Source of the DNA: Limnephilus marmoratus
Taxonomy: Eukaryota > Arthropoda > Insecta > Trichoptera > Limnephilidae
NCBI GenBank assembly: GCA_917880885.1
Contig: OU862920.1
Span: 310,001 to 374,000 of the forward strand
Direction: 5' to 3'
Length of the DNA stretch: 64,000 nucleotides
Positions 41,966 through 52,239 of the stretch are shown one piece after another. Numbering within the stretch: the stretch's first letter is position 1; each line of letters starts with the position of its first letter. Position numbers and translations under genes: made by a program. The notes under the pieces are model-generated. The model was not told where the DNA came from. It did no database searches and saw nothing but the letters and a program-made list of their open reading frames with translations.

Positions 41966-42177
41966 AAACTGATGAAAAAATACATTGTGTGAGCTTATAT
42001 ATACATACAGACAGAGACAAAACATAATATAAAGTAAGAGTGAGAGAGTGTAATTAACATCCTACATAGTGATAGAGAGAAAGAGACGGGTATATCTAAT
42101 GAATAATTACATTATATCTACCGGGACAAAACGTCATTTGAACAGGTGATTAAGGAATAAAGTGGCTACGGGTTTTT

Positions 42178-42552
42178 TTAGTTTATGGGAAATATTCCTA
42201 ATATCGGACTGTTGGACACATTTAACTGATTATTAAGGATTTGGGTTTTTGTTTTAACGGCTTTCTTTATTTCGAGTGCTTCTAAATTATTAAGCCTGTT
42301 ACCATGACCATTTCTATGTAAAATCTTAACACCGGTGTTTTTATTGAAGGTATGATCTTTATCAATAAGGTGATTAGCGAATTCCGAAAATCCATTATTA
42401 TTTAAGCATCTAAGATGCTCTTTGATTCTAATATTGACATTACGTGTCGTTTTACCTACATAAAATGATGAACAATCATTACAATCTAATTTATATATTC
42501 CGGAATGACTTAGTTTTTTAATTAATTCGAAAGATAAGGACGAAAAACTATT
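42178..42552 (-). pseudogene. Mirror copy of the GIY-YIG endonuclease fragment
   Basis: This is the minus-strand counterpart in the left arm, with its stop at 42178-42180. It encodes the same C-terminal endonuclease fragment as 42738-43112 because the arms are inverted copies. Confidence 0.8.
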
Positions 42553-42737
42553 TTTATTTTAAAAACTATTTTTATTTACTAATCATAATAATATAAATAA
42601 TAATAATAATCTTTGTTACCAATGGCGTCGTATTTTATTCATTAATCAGTTCTCTTCCTGCAGTGTAAAAAATCTACCTCCCGAAATAAGACCGGCATTT
42701 TACACAAACAATAACTAATTTATATATTCCGGAATGA

Positions 42738-43112
42738 CTTAGTTTTTTAATTAATTCGAAAGATAAGGACGAAAAACTAAGTCATTCCGGAATATATAAA
42801 TTAGATTGTAATGATTGTTCATCATTTTATGTAGGTAAAACGACACGTAATGTCAATATTAGAATCAAAGAGCATCTTAGATGCTTAAATAATAATGGAT
42901 TTTCGGAATTCGCTAATCACCTTATTGATAAAGATCATACCTTCAATAAAAACACCGGTGTTAAGATTTTACATAGAAATGGTCATGGTAACAGGCTTAA
43001 TAATTTAGAAGCACTCGAAATAAAGAAAGCCGTTAAAACAAAAACCCAAATCCTTAATAATCAGTTAAATGTGTCCAACAGTCCGATATTAGGAATATTT
43101 CCCATAAACTAA
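42738..43112 (+). pseudogene. Penelope-like GIY-YIG endonuclease domain, C-terminal fragment
   Basis: From the stop at 42735 the frame is open to TAA at 43110-43112. It begins near the palindrome centre and reads SHSGIYKLDCNDCSSFYVGK, RIKEHLRCLNNNGFSEFANH and further to SNSPILGIFPIN. GIY, YVG (the YIG position), the Arg and the downstream Glu of the family are present, with the Cys pair typical of Penelope endonucleases. It is only a 3' fragment; the reverse transcriptase part is missing. Confidence 0.82.
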
Positions 43113-43326
43113 AAAAACCCGTAGCCACTTTATTCCTTAATCACCTGTTCAAATGACGTTTTGTCCCGGTAGATATAATGTAATTATTCATTAGATATAC
43201 CCGTCTCTTTCTCTCTATCACTATGTAGGATGTTAATTACACTCTCTCACTCTTACTTTATATTATGTTTTGTCTCTGTCTGTATGTATATATAAGCTCA
43301 CACAATGTATTTTTTCATCAGTTTTA

Positions 43327-43380
43327 ATTTATACCCTGAAGATGCTTGTATTAAGCGAAACCGGTCGGTAAATAAAAATT
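43327..43380 (+). ncRNA. Hammerhead ribozyme-type motif in Penelope tail
   Basis: CTGAAGA (43336-43342) fits CUGANGA. Stem II GCTT/AAGC, GAAA (43357-43360), a minimal stem III in ACCGGT and a GTC triplet (43364-43366) follow. ACC before the core and GGT after the cleavage site can start stem I. Confidence 0.7.
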
Positions 43381-43625
43381 AAATCAATAAATCGTGGTTA
43401 CAAACAAAGTGATTATTTTCCTTTAATTAATATATATTTCACACAATTTAGGTAAAATTATACACAATTTTAATATTTTCAACATTTCAGTTCCCAGTCG
43501 AGAAAAATAGAATACCCTTAGTGAATCCATTTTTGACCGTTTAATGGACATGAGCAAATTTCATTTCGAGAAGATTCTGATTGCAATATGAAACCATAAG
43601 AGTATGAACAGGATCTATTGATTTT

Positions 43626-43785
43626 GGGTTATTATTATTTTGTGCGGTCTCCTCCTTCTTTAGTCAATATTTAGGTTTTCGGATTTCAGCCGGGCAGGGC
43701 ATCTGCCCTGATAATGGACGCTGTAATGCTATCCGAAATATAGGCTACGGGAGGAGGAAGCGCAACACAGCACAATAACCCAAGC
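43626..43785. repeat. Imperfect inverted repeat (GGGTTATT ... AATAACCC)
   Basis: GGGTTATT...TTGTG...CTCCTCC at the left has a complementary match at the right end (GGAGGAGG...CACAATAACCC). It may be a small foldback element. The interior has no ORF. Confidence 0.5.
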
Positions 43786-44347
43786 ATTAAACACGATATT
43801 ACTTTTGGCCGTGAAATCTCAATCATATCTGAAGGAATAAATTATTTTATTTCTGAAAATGTGGTTATTTATTTATTTAAGGAACATAAACAGTCTTAAT
43901 AACATAATATACATAAGAAGATAACACAAAACAGACCAATTATTAATGTTCACAGATAGGTATTTAGAAACATAAAAGTAACTGAATGTAAACTAGAATA
44001 TTTAAGAAAAGAAAAAAAAAACAGGACAAAGCAGCAATAAAAAAAATATATATTTATATAATACAGGTGTAGATTCAACAAGTGATAAACCTAAATATAA
44101 AAACACAGCAATAAAATAAATGCGATTATAACTGTAAAGAAAATAGGGTGCAGAACAGGTATTTGGATTGGGACGGGTAAGGGGAGAACAGGGATAAGGA
44201 AAGTTGCCACGCAGGTAATTTAAAAATATTAGGTACAATTAATTTAATCGTCATGAATATTTGTGTTATGTATTATTCGCACGTAGAATGTTATACAATG
44301 AATTCTGTAGCGAAAGTAACAAGCAGTGAATATGTCAGCAAGTGTTT

Positions 44348-44593
44348 CTAAACGTGCAAATTTAATGTTATAGTGTAGTTACATGTCCTTTGCATAAATT
44401 CATTTTGATTGGAATCGGTGTTGCATCTATGAATGTAGAAAAGGGTATTATGTCTGCTATATCGAGTCGCCGCGTGGAAATTTATTCTATTTAGCAACTC
44501 CGGGCAGTCAACTTTCGACTTAATAATGTTGTACAGGAGCATCTGATGAGCGACAAGCCTCCTGTTATAATCCCATATACTTCCACAGGGCAC
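44348..44593 (-). pseudogene. CR1/Daphne-like LINE C-terminal fragment
   Basis: The minus frame reads YNRRLVAHQMLLYNIIKSKV and PELLNRINFHAATRYSRHN. These align in order with the C-terminus of the intact LINE at 15255-18125 (NRRTFLDLMTLYKICNN, PDLLKLINFKIPPRVTRLN). It is 5'-truncated. Confidence 0.7.
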
Positions 44594-44639
44594 TGAATTC
44601 TGTATGGTGACAACGTAGTGAGCAAATATGTAAATATTA

Positions 44640-45095
44640 GGATACGAAACCCCTTTGTTCGGATATTCACAACATTAAATCGGTATGATGATGTTATAAT
44701 ATATTCTAAGCGGTTTATAAAACATCGTTTTGCTTAAATAAGTTTTTTTTATACTTATTGGGTATGTGGAGCTAATGCAAAAATTGAAGTGGGTCATAAC
44801 AGACCAATGCCGAGCTATCAAACTCATGATGGAGTCGTAGAAAGTCGTAGACGCGTTCTAATTTGTTCCAAAGAAATCAATGAAGGTAGTTCCTCATCTT
44901 TCATTGAAATACTATTGCACTCCCACCCTACGCCTTTGCTCTAAAGATTGCAAATCGATTGTTAAGATAGAGAGAAGATTTCAAACTTATTGAAAATTAA
45001 GAAAGCTGTTGTGTTTGTGGCTTCTACGTATTAAAGTTAGGCGACGAGCCATCATTTGCATTTAAAAGCCACCCTTTTATTTTTTTTCATTGAAC
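44640..45095. other. Non-coding spacer
   Basis: No gene or repeat recognised. Confidence 0.3.
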
Positions 45096-45475
45096 TTAAA
45101 CTATTAATTTTTTCCATCCTTCGTATAAACCCACAAATTATTCCATTGATCGTAAAAACTAATAATTTATTCCATTGTTTGTCTAAAGTAATAATTTATC
45201 CCATTGGTTGTCTAAGGTAATAATTTGTTATTGATTATATAAACTAATAATTAATTCAATTGATTGTATAAAATAATAATTTTATTTATTTATTTATTTA
45301 TTTATTATAGATACAAAAGAAAGTACAAATTACAATTAGGAAGCTTTGCCTGTCCAACTGGGAAAGTTAATTGATTGATAATAATATTATTAATAATAAT
45401 TAATAATAATATTATAATATTTTTATTCCATTGATTGTATAAACTAATAATATATTCCTTTGATTGTGTAAAGTT
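45096..45475. repeat. About 33-bp minisatellite interrupted by a retroelement tail
   Basis: Units containing TTCCATTGATTGTATAAACTAATAAT recur with drift at 45096-45265 and again at 45420-45475. Between them a (TTTA)n tract and unique sequence (about 45275-45400) look like a minus-strand LINE 3' end inserted into the array. Confidence 0.65.
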
Positions 45476-45535
45476 ATTTTTCGTTTCATCGGGTTTCAAA
45501 TCACAACGGTGCTAAAGAAGTTTTCACTTCAAAAA
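45475..45535 (+). repeat. Repeat E, terminal fragment
   Basis: TTTTTCGTTTCATCGGGTTTC and the following AAATCACAACGGTGCTAAAG match the last part of repeat E. Confidence 0.65.
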
Positions 45536-45539
45536 CCTT

Positions 45540-46225
45540 GTAGGAAAGTAACGATAATAAAAATAAGATGAAAAGCAGATAAGTATCATTCTATCTCATT
45601 CTTACATCAATGTCTCTTTCATACTTTTAGTTCAACATATATGACAACTGAATGCATACTCCCATACAAACCTTACTTTCTTTGAAAACTGTTAATCAGC
45701 GACTGTTGCATTTAGTCATTTAATAATTCCATTTCCTAACGTCTTTGCCTTATAAATCCATCCCTCCCACAACGGCTACAAAAGCCCGGCTGTAGAGGTC
45801 AGAAGGTATCCCTCAATCAATATATCACGATCCAACCATCCACGCAATAGGTGGACAATTGCATCCGCCGCCATATAATATTCTTCAAAATCGTGCGGAT
45901 GAATTGAGGCTTCGGCTTATGTAATGTGTACCAACACATGATCTCTGTATATTATAATAGTCGTGTATATTGTTGAATTGAAATCCTAGTGATGTTTGAA
46001 AATTGAACGAAAGTGTGCCTTTGAGCACAGAACCTGAGAAAGTTCACGGGAATCTGAAAGCTCGGTGGATTTAATTCTAATGGGAGCTTCGAGGAAACTG
46101 CGCAGCGAGGGAATACAACTTACCTGCTACACACGTAGCCTTCTTATTTTTAATATTACATAACACGTAGCCATCGCGTATTTCCCATCATTAGTACAAT
46201 GTTTGACAATTGATCCCGGCGCGGG
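45540..46225. other. Non-coding spacer
   Basis: No gene recognised. Moderate GC around 45770-45900 has no clear coding frame. Confidence 0.3.
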
Positions 46226-46875
46226 CGTACTTATATACAATATGATCGCTCTTTTCATGTAACGGGCCCTCTCATTTGGAATAAACTTCCCTCAGCTCTT
46301 ACTAATATCCAGAATTTGGCCGAATTTAAACGGGCTTTAAAAACAAAATTATTTAAAAAATCATACCATTCATGAATCCTAACATTTTTTCAATATACGT
46401 AATTATAATAAGCCATGTTCTCAGCTTCCCGTAATTGTTTGGTTTCGGTTTCCTCATAATTGTATGTTTATTTTATGTTTCGTATCCGAATTTATGTCAG
46501 AATATCTCTCATTTCTAAACGCAAACTGCCTTTCTGTTAGTATATTATATTTTAGTTTTAAAGTTCCTGTTTTGTACTGTGTTACAATAGCACCGCTATT
46601 GTCTTTTTATTATTATTGTTTCGTGTGTGCTGTTATAACAGCACTATCTTTGTTAATTTTGTTCTTCTGTCATTGTTTTGTAAATACTGTATATTCTTTA
46701 GGTAATTTTGTTCTTCTGTCATTATTTTGTAAATACTGTATATTATTTTATTATTTTCTCAATATCATAAGGAGCACTGTAAGATTATTTTTAAATTTAT
46801 TATAGTTAAGCGCACTTGAAGTGAAATGTTACAAAACTGCGCTATATAAATATAATGTTATTATTATTATTATGC
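46226..46875 (+). pseudogene. LINE 3' fragment (ORF2 C-terminus and tail)
   Basis: A short plus-strand frame reads GPLIWNKLPSALTNIQNLAE and FKRALKTKLF before a stop near 46375. This is the typical end of a LINE ORF2. A 3' UTR follows with a GCGCTATATAAAT phrase and an (ATT)n tail at about 46850-46875. No reverse transcriptase core is present. Confidence 0.75.
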
Positions 46876-47129
46876 AGTCGGTTTAGGGAAAATACGGTAT
46901 ACCTACTTGCACACAATATAATTAAGTATCTCCAAACATAACAAAGGTATAAAACGCACTTTTATTCAAACGCAACAAGGACGAACCTGCTTGTCTATTA
47001 TATTGTATTTACCAGCGTAAATGCTCGCTGCTTCATTTTTACATGTCTAAATCGAAATTTTCGTCTAACTGACCTTCCTCAAGTAAATCGAGCTCGTTGT
47101 TAATTGTTATTTTTTTATTTTTATTTTAA

Positions 47130-47628
47130 CTTTATGAGTAAAACCTCAAATTGTAATATTTAAATAAATGAAGACAATATAAGCGAAACTCAATCGAAAA
47201 TCTGGAAACAGAAAAATCAGAAAAACATATCGACACCTCTGGGACTCGAACCCAGGACTTTCATCCTAGACTTGCAGAAAAGTCAATAGATGTAGCATAT
47301 TAAATAAAATGGATAAAGATTTATCCAGACACTATCTAGAGAGCATTTAGTTCGGGTTTGAATCTTGCAATCATACATAAAGATAGTTGCCAATAATATA
47401 TGCGTTAAAAAAAGATAATGTAGGTGGTTCTTAGTTGAAGTATGGTACAGTTAAAAATGACCAAATTTCATATCGACACCGTGGCGCAGTGGTTAGCGCG
47501 TTTGCCCGGAAAGCAAGAGGTCCTGGGTTCGAGTCCCAGAGGTGTCAATATGTTTTTCTGATTTTTCTGTTTCCAGATTTTCGATTGAGTTTCGCTTATA
47601 TTGTCTTCATTTATTTAAATTTTATTTT
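47130..47628. mobile_element. Family A tRNA-bearing repeat, inverted pair
   Basis: The minus-strand tail and 3' half-tRNA (47236-47259) are joined at 47260 to a plus-strand head, full tRNA module and tail. The arms are inverted copies from GAAGACAATATAAGCGAAAC to its mirror near 47610. Confidence 0.75.
47475..47546 (+). tRNA. tRNA-like cloverleaf in family A (anticodon position GGA)
   Basis: The boxes and stems are identical to 20716-20787 (A box TGGCGCAGTGG, B box GGTTCGAGTCC). A T-rich stretch follows. It is a repeat-embedded module. Confidence 0.55.
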
Positions 47629-47639
47629 TTTGTGATTTA

Positions 47640-48954
47640 AAAGGAATTTAAGTACCTACACAACCACCGATTTGTACTAGCTGCAAAATTTTACAAATTT
47701 TTAAATTTACCAGCGTTCAAGTACAAAAAATCGACACTGAATAAATTCTATTGTAAAATAAAGTGAAATAATCGACCTGCATTTAAGAGGGCATTACCAG
47801 AGAAAACCGGAAATACGTCATTTTCAAAAAAGTTTTTAGATGTATTGACTCTTTTCCACAAAAATTTTTAAATGGATTTCGAAAGATTGTTCTTTTATCT
47901 AGCATTCGTATGTAATAAATTTTGAGATTTTTTTAAAATTATTAGTATAATAAGGTTATTCCATAGGTCGTTGGCAGATTTGTTAAATTTTCAAAAAAAT
48001 TTTTGTATTATACCACACCCATTTCAAATAATATAATTATGCAGTAAAATAAATCAATGCATTATCTAGCAAACGTATGTTTTAGAATTTTAATTTTAGT
48101 TTCAATAAAATCATTAAAAAATATGTACGTACATGTGTTTCTTGACGAAAATTGGTCCATTTGTGTATTTATTTGCGCACTTACAAACTAATATATTTCA
48201 GATTTTTTTAACATTCTTATTAAATTTAGACATTATTGAAAAATGATAAATACTTATAATCAAAAAATAACTACAAAAAGTACACTATTTTAATAGTTTT
48301 ATCATTACGCCTTTCAGCATTTTTGGATGAAGGTATAAATTAAAGCTAATTTGGTTGAAATAAATTCGATATTGAGTTATAATTTAAAATAGCTGGTACG
48401 GAGAATAATTAATCTTTCTCATTGTAACCGCCCTGCACGATCGGAAGAACAACTTTCGACGAAATGTGGATTTTCGTCCGCTGGCTGGTTAAACGCTCTT
48501 AAGGCTTACTCGCATTTCGTTCGCTTGAACGGGTGAACTGGGATGTAAACGAGTAATTTATCGAGTTTAAAGTGTTCCACCATGTAAACCCAATTTGTAA
48601 ATAAAAAAAACTCAGTAGTCAATCTCGTGGAGTGTTTTTAATTTAATGAAGGACCCTACAAATCTTATCATTTAACACTCATACCGTTTTCATTCCCAGA
48701 CCCTCCAAGCAACGTCCCCAAAGATAGCATAGTCCCCTAATTGATTTATTTTCCCTCCGGGCCTTCTGTGTGGAGGTAATGTAATGTAAACAGAGTGTGC
48801 AATTCACACGCGGTACAAGTGAAACCTTCAGTAAACTAAAGTAGTACGAAGCACTTTTTTTATCAATGTGAAGGATAATTTTTCCTCTATTTCTGTGGTC
48901 GAATTCCAGTGCACCTTTTCCTGTACATCTTATTAGTATTTGTGCTTTCTTCTT
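47640..48954. other. AT-rich non-coding DNA with a hairpin-element remnant
   Basis: No gene is visible. 48700-48785 (GTCCCCAAAGATAGCATAG ... CCTTCTGTGTGGAGGTAATG) is a remnant of the hairpin-ended poly(A) element seen at 3343 and 24767. Confidence 0.5.
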
Positions 48955-49300
48955 CGGAGTCGCTAGATGTTGCTTTCTTTAGTGCTTTCTTTTTGGAGTG
49001 GTTTAAAGATTGGTAATTATGATTTTTAAACAGGGCTTTACGCGGCCCGGTAACATTTGATCAACGGACTGGTACCGGGGGTTGGGGACCACTGCAAACC
49101 AAAGAAGGCTTGCACGGGACACTGGATTTAACGTATTATATTGGAACCGAGTACCCGTGATATAAATAATTATTTTACCGCTAATTCCCTCGCAGGTCAA
49201 TGTACAATGTACGTGTTTGTCTCTTTTTAGCGTCGCTCGCTTCCGTTTAAAGGAGTTTCAAATCACAACGGTACTGAAGAAGGTATCACTTAAAAAATAT
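48955..49300 (+). repeat. Repeat E, long copy
   Basis: It runs from GTCGCTAGATGTTGCTTTC through GGAGTGGTTTAAAGATTGG to TATTGGAACCGAGTACCCG and the terminal TTTCAAATCACAACGGTAC. The tRNA-like middle is not conserved in this copy. Confidence 0.65.
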
Positions 49301-49490
49301 ATATATAAATATATATTAAATGTTTTAAATTTAAATGTTTTCCAAGCTGCTGAGTCAAGGCTGCTATGAGTCGGTTGCGGGTTTTACGGGAACACTATGC
49401 AGAGCGTCCCATTAGGTTTGCCACTAGAAAACCTCTCAATTCTTGGAGGATAATGGCGCTTGGAAAATTCAATCTTAGTGCGGCGGCACG

Positions 49491-49553
49491 CATTACCCGC
49501 ATTACCCGCTTTACCCGCTTAACCCGCTTAACCCGCTACCCGCTTGACGAATC
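49491..49553. repeat. 10-bp minisatellite (TTAACCCGCT-like)
   Basis: About six units with drift (ATTACCCGC, TTTACCCGC, TTAACCCGC). The surrounding 82-codon frame (49366-49614) owes its ITRITRFTRLTRLTR run to this repeat and is not a convincing gene. Confidence 0.8.
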
Positions 49554-49739
49554 GATAAAATTCCGTGGCAATAACGACGTTGAGCCGAATTCAGCATTCA
49601 CTCCGCTTACATAATAGATTTTTATAGATTTTGAAAGATGCGGGTTCAAATTAGCGGATGGTTTAAATTCTTCAACTTGTAGGATTCATCTATTAACAGA
49701 CATCCACTCAACAATTGAGTAAACCACTCAGATCACCAC

Positions 49740-50030
49740 ATCTAATCAAAATAACATGTCTCTTTTGTTCGCTCTATTTTTTTTTAAGTTTCTTTATTCT
49801 TTGAATTATTTGTTACATGAATTGGGATTTTTCGACCACCATACTAGGCACATGCCTGTGTTGTGGTAGTCGATTTTAATATACAGTATATTAACAGAAG
49901 CAATATAAAGAAATGTGCGAGAATATAAAAAATAAAATAAAAATATATAAATATACATATTATATACCGTGGACTGTAAATAATCAATATATATTATAAA
50001 AGAAAGTCCAAAAAAACGTGCGGAACGCAA
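49740..50030 (-). repeat. LINE 3' UTR fragment
   Basis: The phrase CTAGGCACATGCCTGTGTTG with flanking GACCACCATA...TGGTAGTCG forms a small hairpin. It is shared in part with the LINE tail at about 22580-22620, and the flank is A/T-rich. There is no coding part. Confidence 0.55.
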
Positions 50031-50149
50031 AAACTCAGAAACGAGCGCCGGTACGATCAGGAGAGTTATATGGTATAGTAGATCTCTATCCCGCCTAGGG
50101 AATAAGGGTATTCGTTTTTACCCAAAGGGCTTGCTTTTGAAGATATAAG

Positions 50150-51333
50150 GGCTGAAAATTCTAAGAAGACTCTAGAAACTTCAAGAAGAGTCTGGGAGAT
50201 TCCGGAAACTTCTAGAATATTCGATAAGAGTCTGGAATAATGTGGAATGGAGGAGTATATCAGTGAGTCTAGAAGGTTCTGGAAAGTTCAAGAAGGTTCG
50301 ATAAAGCTGTAGAAAGTTCTGAAAGGAATGGAGGAATGTGTCGGTGTGTCTAAAAGGTTCCGGAAAATTCTAGAAGGTTCCATAAAGCTGTAGGAAGTCC
50401 TAGAAGTTTCGGTAGGGCTGTACAAAGTTCTGAAAGGAGTGGCGGAATATGTCAGTGGGTCTAGAAGGTTCCGGAAAGTAGTTCTAGAAGGTTCGATAAA
50501 GCAGTAGAAAGTTTTAGAAGGACCCATAAGGCAGTAGAAAGTTCTGAAAGGAGTTGAGGAGTGTGTCAGTGTGTCTAGAAGGTCCCGGAAAATTCTAGCA
50601 GGTTCCATAAAGCTGTAGGAAGTTCTAGAAGGTTCGATAGGGCTGTACAAAGTTCTGGAATGAGTAGCGGAGCATGTCGGTGAGTTTCGAAGGTTCGATA
50701 AAGCTGTAGAAAATTCTGAAAGGTGTGGCGGAGTATGTCGGTGAGTCTAGAAGGTCCGGAAAGTTCTAGAAGGTTTGATAAAGTTGTACAAAGTTCTGAA
50801 AGGAATGGTGGAATATGTCGGTGGGTTTGGAAGTTTCCGGAATGTTCTAGAAGGTTCCATAAAACTGCAGAATTTCTAGAAGGTTCCGTAAAGTTCAAGA
50901 AGGATTGCTAAAGCTGTAGAAAGTTCTGGAAGGTTCCATAAGGCTGTAGAAAGTTCTGAAAGTAGTGAAGGAGTATGTCGGTGAGTCTAGAAGGTTCCGG
51001 AAAGTACTAGAAGGTTTGATAAAGCTGCAGAAAGTTCTGGATGGTGTGGCGGAGTATGTTAGTGAGTCTAGAAGGTTCCGAAAAGTTCTAGAAGTTACGA
51101 TAAAAATGTACAAAGTTCTGAAAGGAATGGTAAAATATGTCGGTGGGATTGAAAGTTTCCGGAATGTTCTAGAAAGTTCGATAAAACTGTAAAAGTTCTA
51201 AAAGGTTCCATAAAGCTGTAGGAACTCCTAGAAGATCGATAGGACTGTACAAAGTTCTGATAAGAGTGGCGGAGTATGTCGGTGAATATAGGAGGTTCCG
51301 AAAAGACCTAAAAGGATCGATAAAGCTAGTAAA
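50150..51333. repeat. Minisatellite with dense heat-shock-element-like motifs
   Basis: A degenerate tandem repeat whose unit (about 63-160 bp, often near 81 or 112 bp) includes GTCTAGAAGGTTCCGGAA, AGTTCTAGAAGGTTCGAT and GGCGGAGTATGTCGGTGA. Alternating GAA and TTC triplets in 5-bp register are frequent. Runs of five occur at 50200-50222 and 50358-50380, and a run of six at 50830-50857. This is the heat-shock-factor site pattern. Minus-strand frames across it (50288-50650, 50575-50898, 50895-51113) encode repeated PSRT/TFYS-type peptides and are most likely by-products of the repeat. The right end passes into the gypsy 5' LTR. Confidence 0.85.
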
Positions 51334-51844
51334 GCTGTCAGGAAGTACATCACGGAAAGGATTCGCAAGAGGCTTGCGCCATCAGACACGTGAGCGATTG
51401 TCATCATGTTACGATAGATTCTCACAATATGGTTTACTATATTTATAAATTTGTTCTTCATATAATTATTAGGAAGGACTGGCGCCCTAAGTATCTAAAG
51501 CAGGATTACTATTTGAGATTTGAAACTTTAAACCTTTTGATTTTTTTACATACCCACAGATCAGCATATTAGAATTGTTATTACACGTCACTAGTCAGAT
51601 TTAGTTTATCGATCTGAACATGCCCTGATATTCATTGTAAATGTAGAGTCTCTTGCCTTCTAAATTGATTAATTTCGTAGATAATGGATGATAAGGAATT
51701 ATGAATATAACCTCAATAAAATTTGTTCTTAGCATTACAACATAACTCTTTAATTCCATTTAACCTTACTTAATTTTGTCCTACACATGAAATACATGTT
51801 TTACACACTTTTCAGAAGTATTACACAAGAAAATACTTGGTACA
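51334..51844 (+). repeat. 5' LTR, truncated
   Basis: This matches the last 511 bp of the 3' LTR with three substitutions and ends CTTGGTACA. The first 138 bp are replaced by the minisatellite. Confidence 0.95.
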
Positions 51845-51846
51845 TT

Positions 51847-51864
51847 TGGCGCCCAACGTGGGGC
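51847..51864 (+). promoter_or_regulatory. tRNA primer-binding site
   Basis: TGGCGCCCAACGTGGGGC starts two bases after the LTR. It has the TGG start and spacing of a tRNA 3'-end complement used to prime minus-strand DNA. The cognate tRNA is not determined here. Confidence 0.8.
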
Positions 51865-52239
51865 AAACCTAGTGATCTGTTATTTTGTGGGTAGAATGTA
51901 AATTTTTGCACAATGGTTTATGTGTAGTTAAAAGTTTCAAGTGGTAATCTTGCTAATTGTGAATATATGATGACAGTCGCTCGCGGTTTTGTTGCTCGGT
52001 GGATCCATTTCGTGATGAAATTCCTAAGTTAAATAATAATTTTACACAGTATAATATATTTGAATGTCCCCCCTGGAGCTCTAGCGCTCTGCGTTTTTAC
52101 TGTTTATTGACTTACAGTACGCTGTAGTCAAATTTATTTTTTATTTTTTATGAACGAGGCAAGGTTATTGTTGTCGTATATATTTGGTACATGTGCTAAT
52201 TATTTCTTTCATACCTACATAGCATAGTTTCTTCGTGTG

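Larger units (their letters stand above)
41857..43434. mobile_element. Penelope-like element 3' ends in inverted arrangement
   Basis: Two arms of about 660 bp (41857-42551 minus, 42774-43434 plus) are close to identical reverse complements. Each holds the C-terminal GIY-YIG endonuclease coding end, a non-coding tail and a hammerhead-type motif, all pointing outward. No reverse transcriptase is present. Between the arms lies an insertion flanked by 65-bp direct repeats. GIY-YIG, hammerhead and inverted or tandem terminal repeats together are the known signature of Penelope-like retroelements. Confidence 0.85.

Noticed and set aside
43626..43785. Hammerhead motif in CCTGATAATGG ... CGAAATAT (and a similar one at 3726-3775)
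   Set aside because: The box reads CTGATAA instead of CTGANGA and no good stem II or cleavage triplet follows, so the match is too weak.
49366..49614. 82-codon frame with an ITRITRFTRLTRLTR run
   Set aside because: The run is a direct translation of the 10-bp minisatellite, with no evidence of a gene on either side.
50288..51113. Three overlapping minus-strand frames with repeated PSRT/TFYS peptides in the minisatellite
   Set aside because: The frames arise because the repeat unit lacks stops in those phases. There is no start context, domain or codon bias, and the three frames differ from each other.
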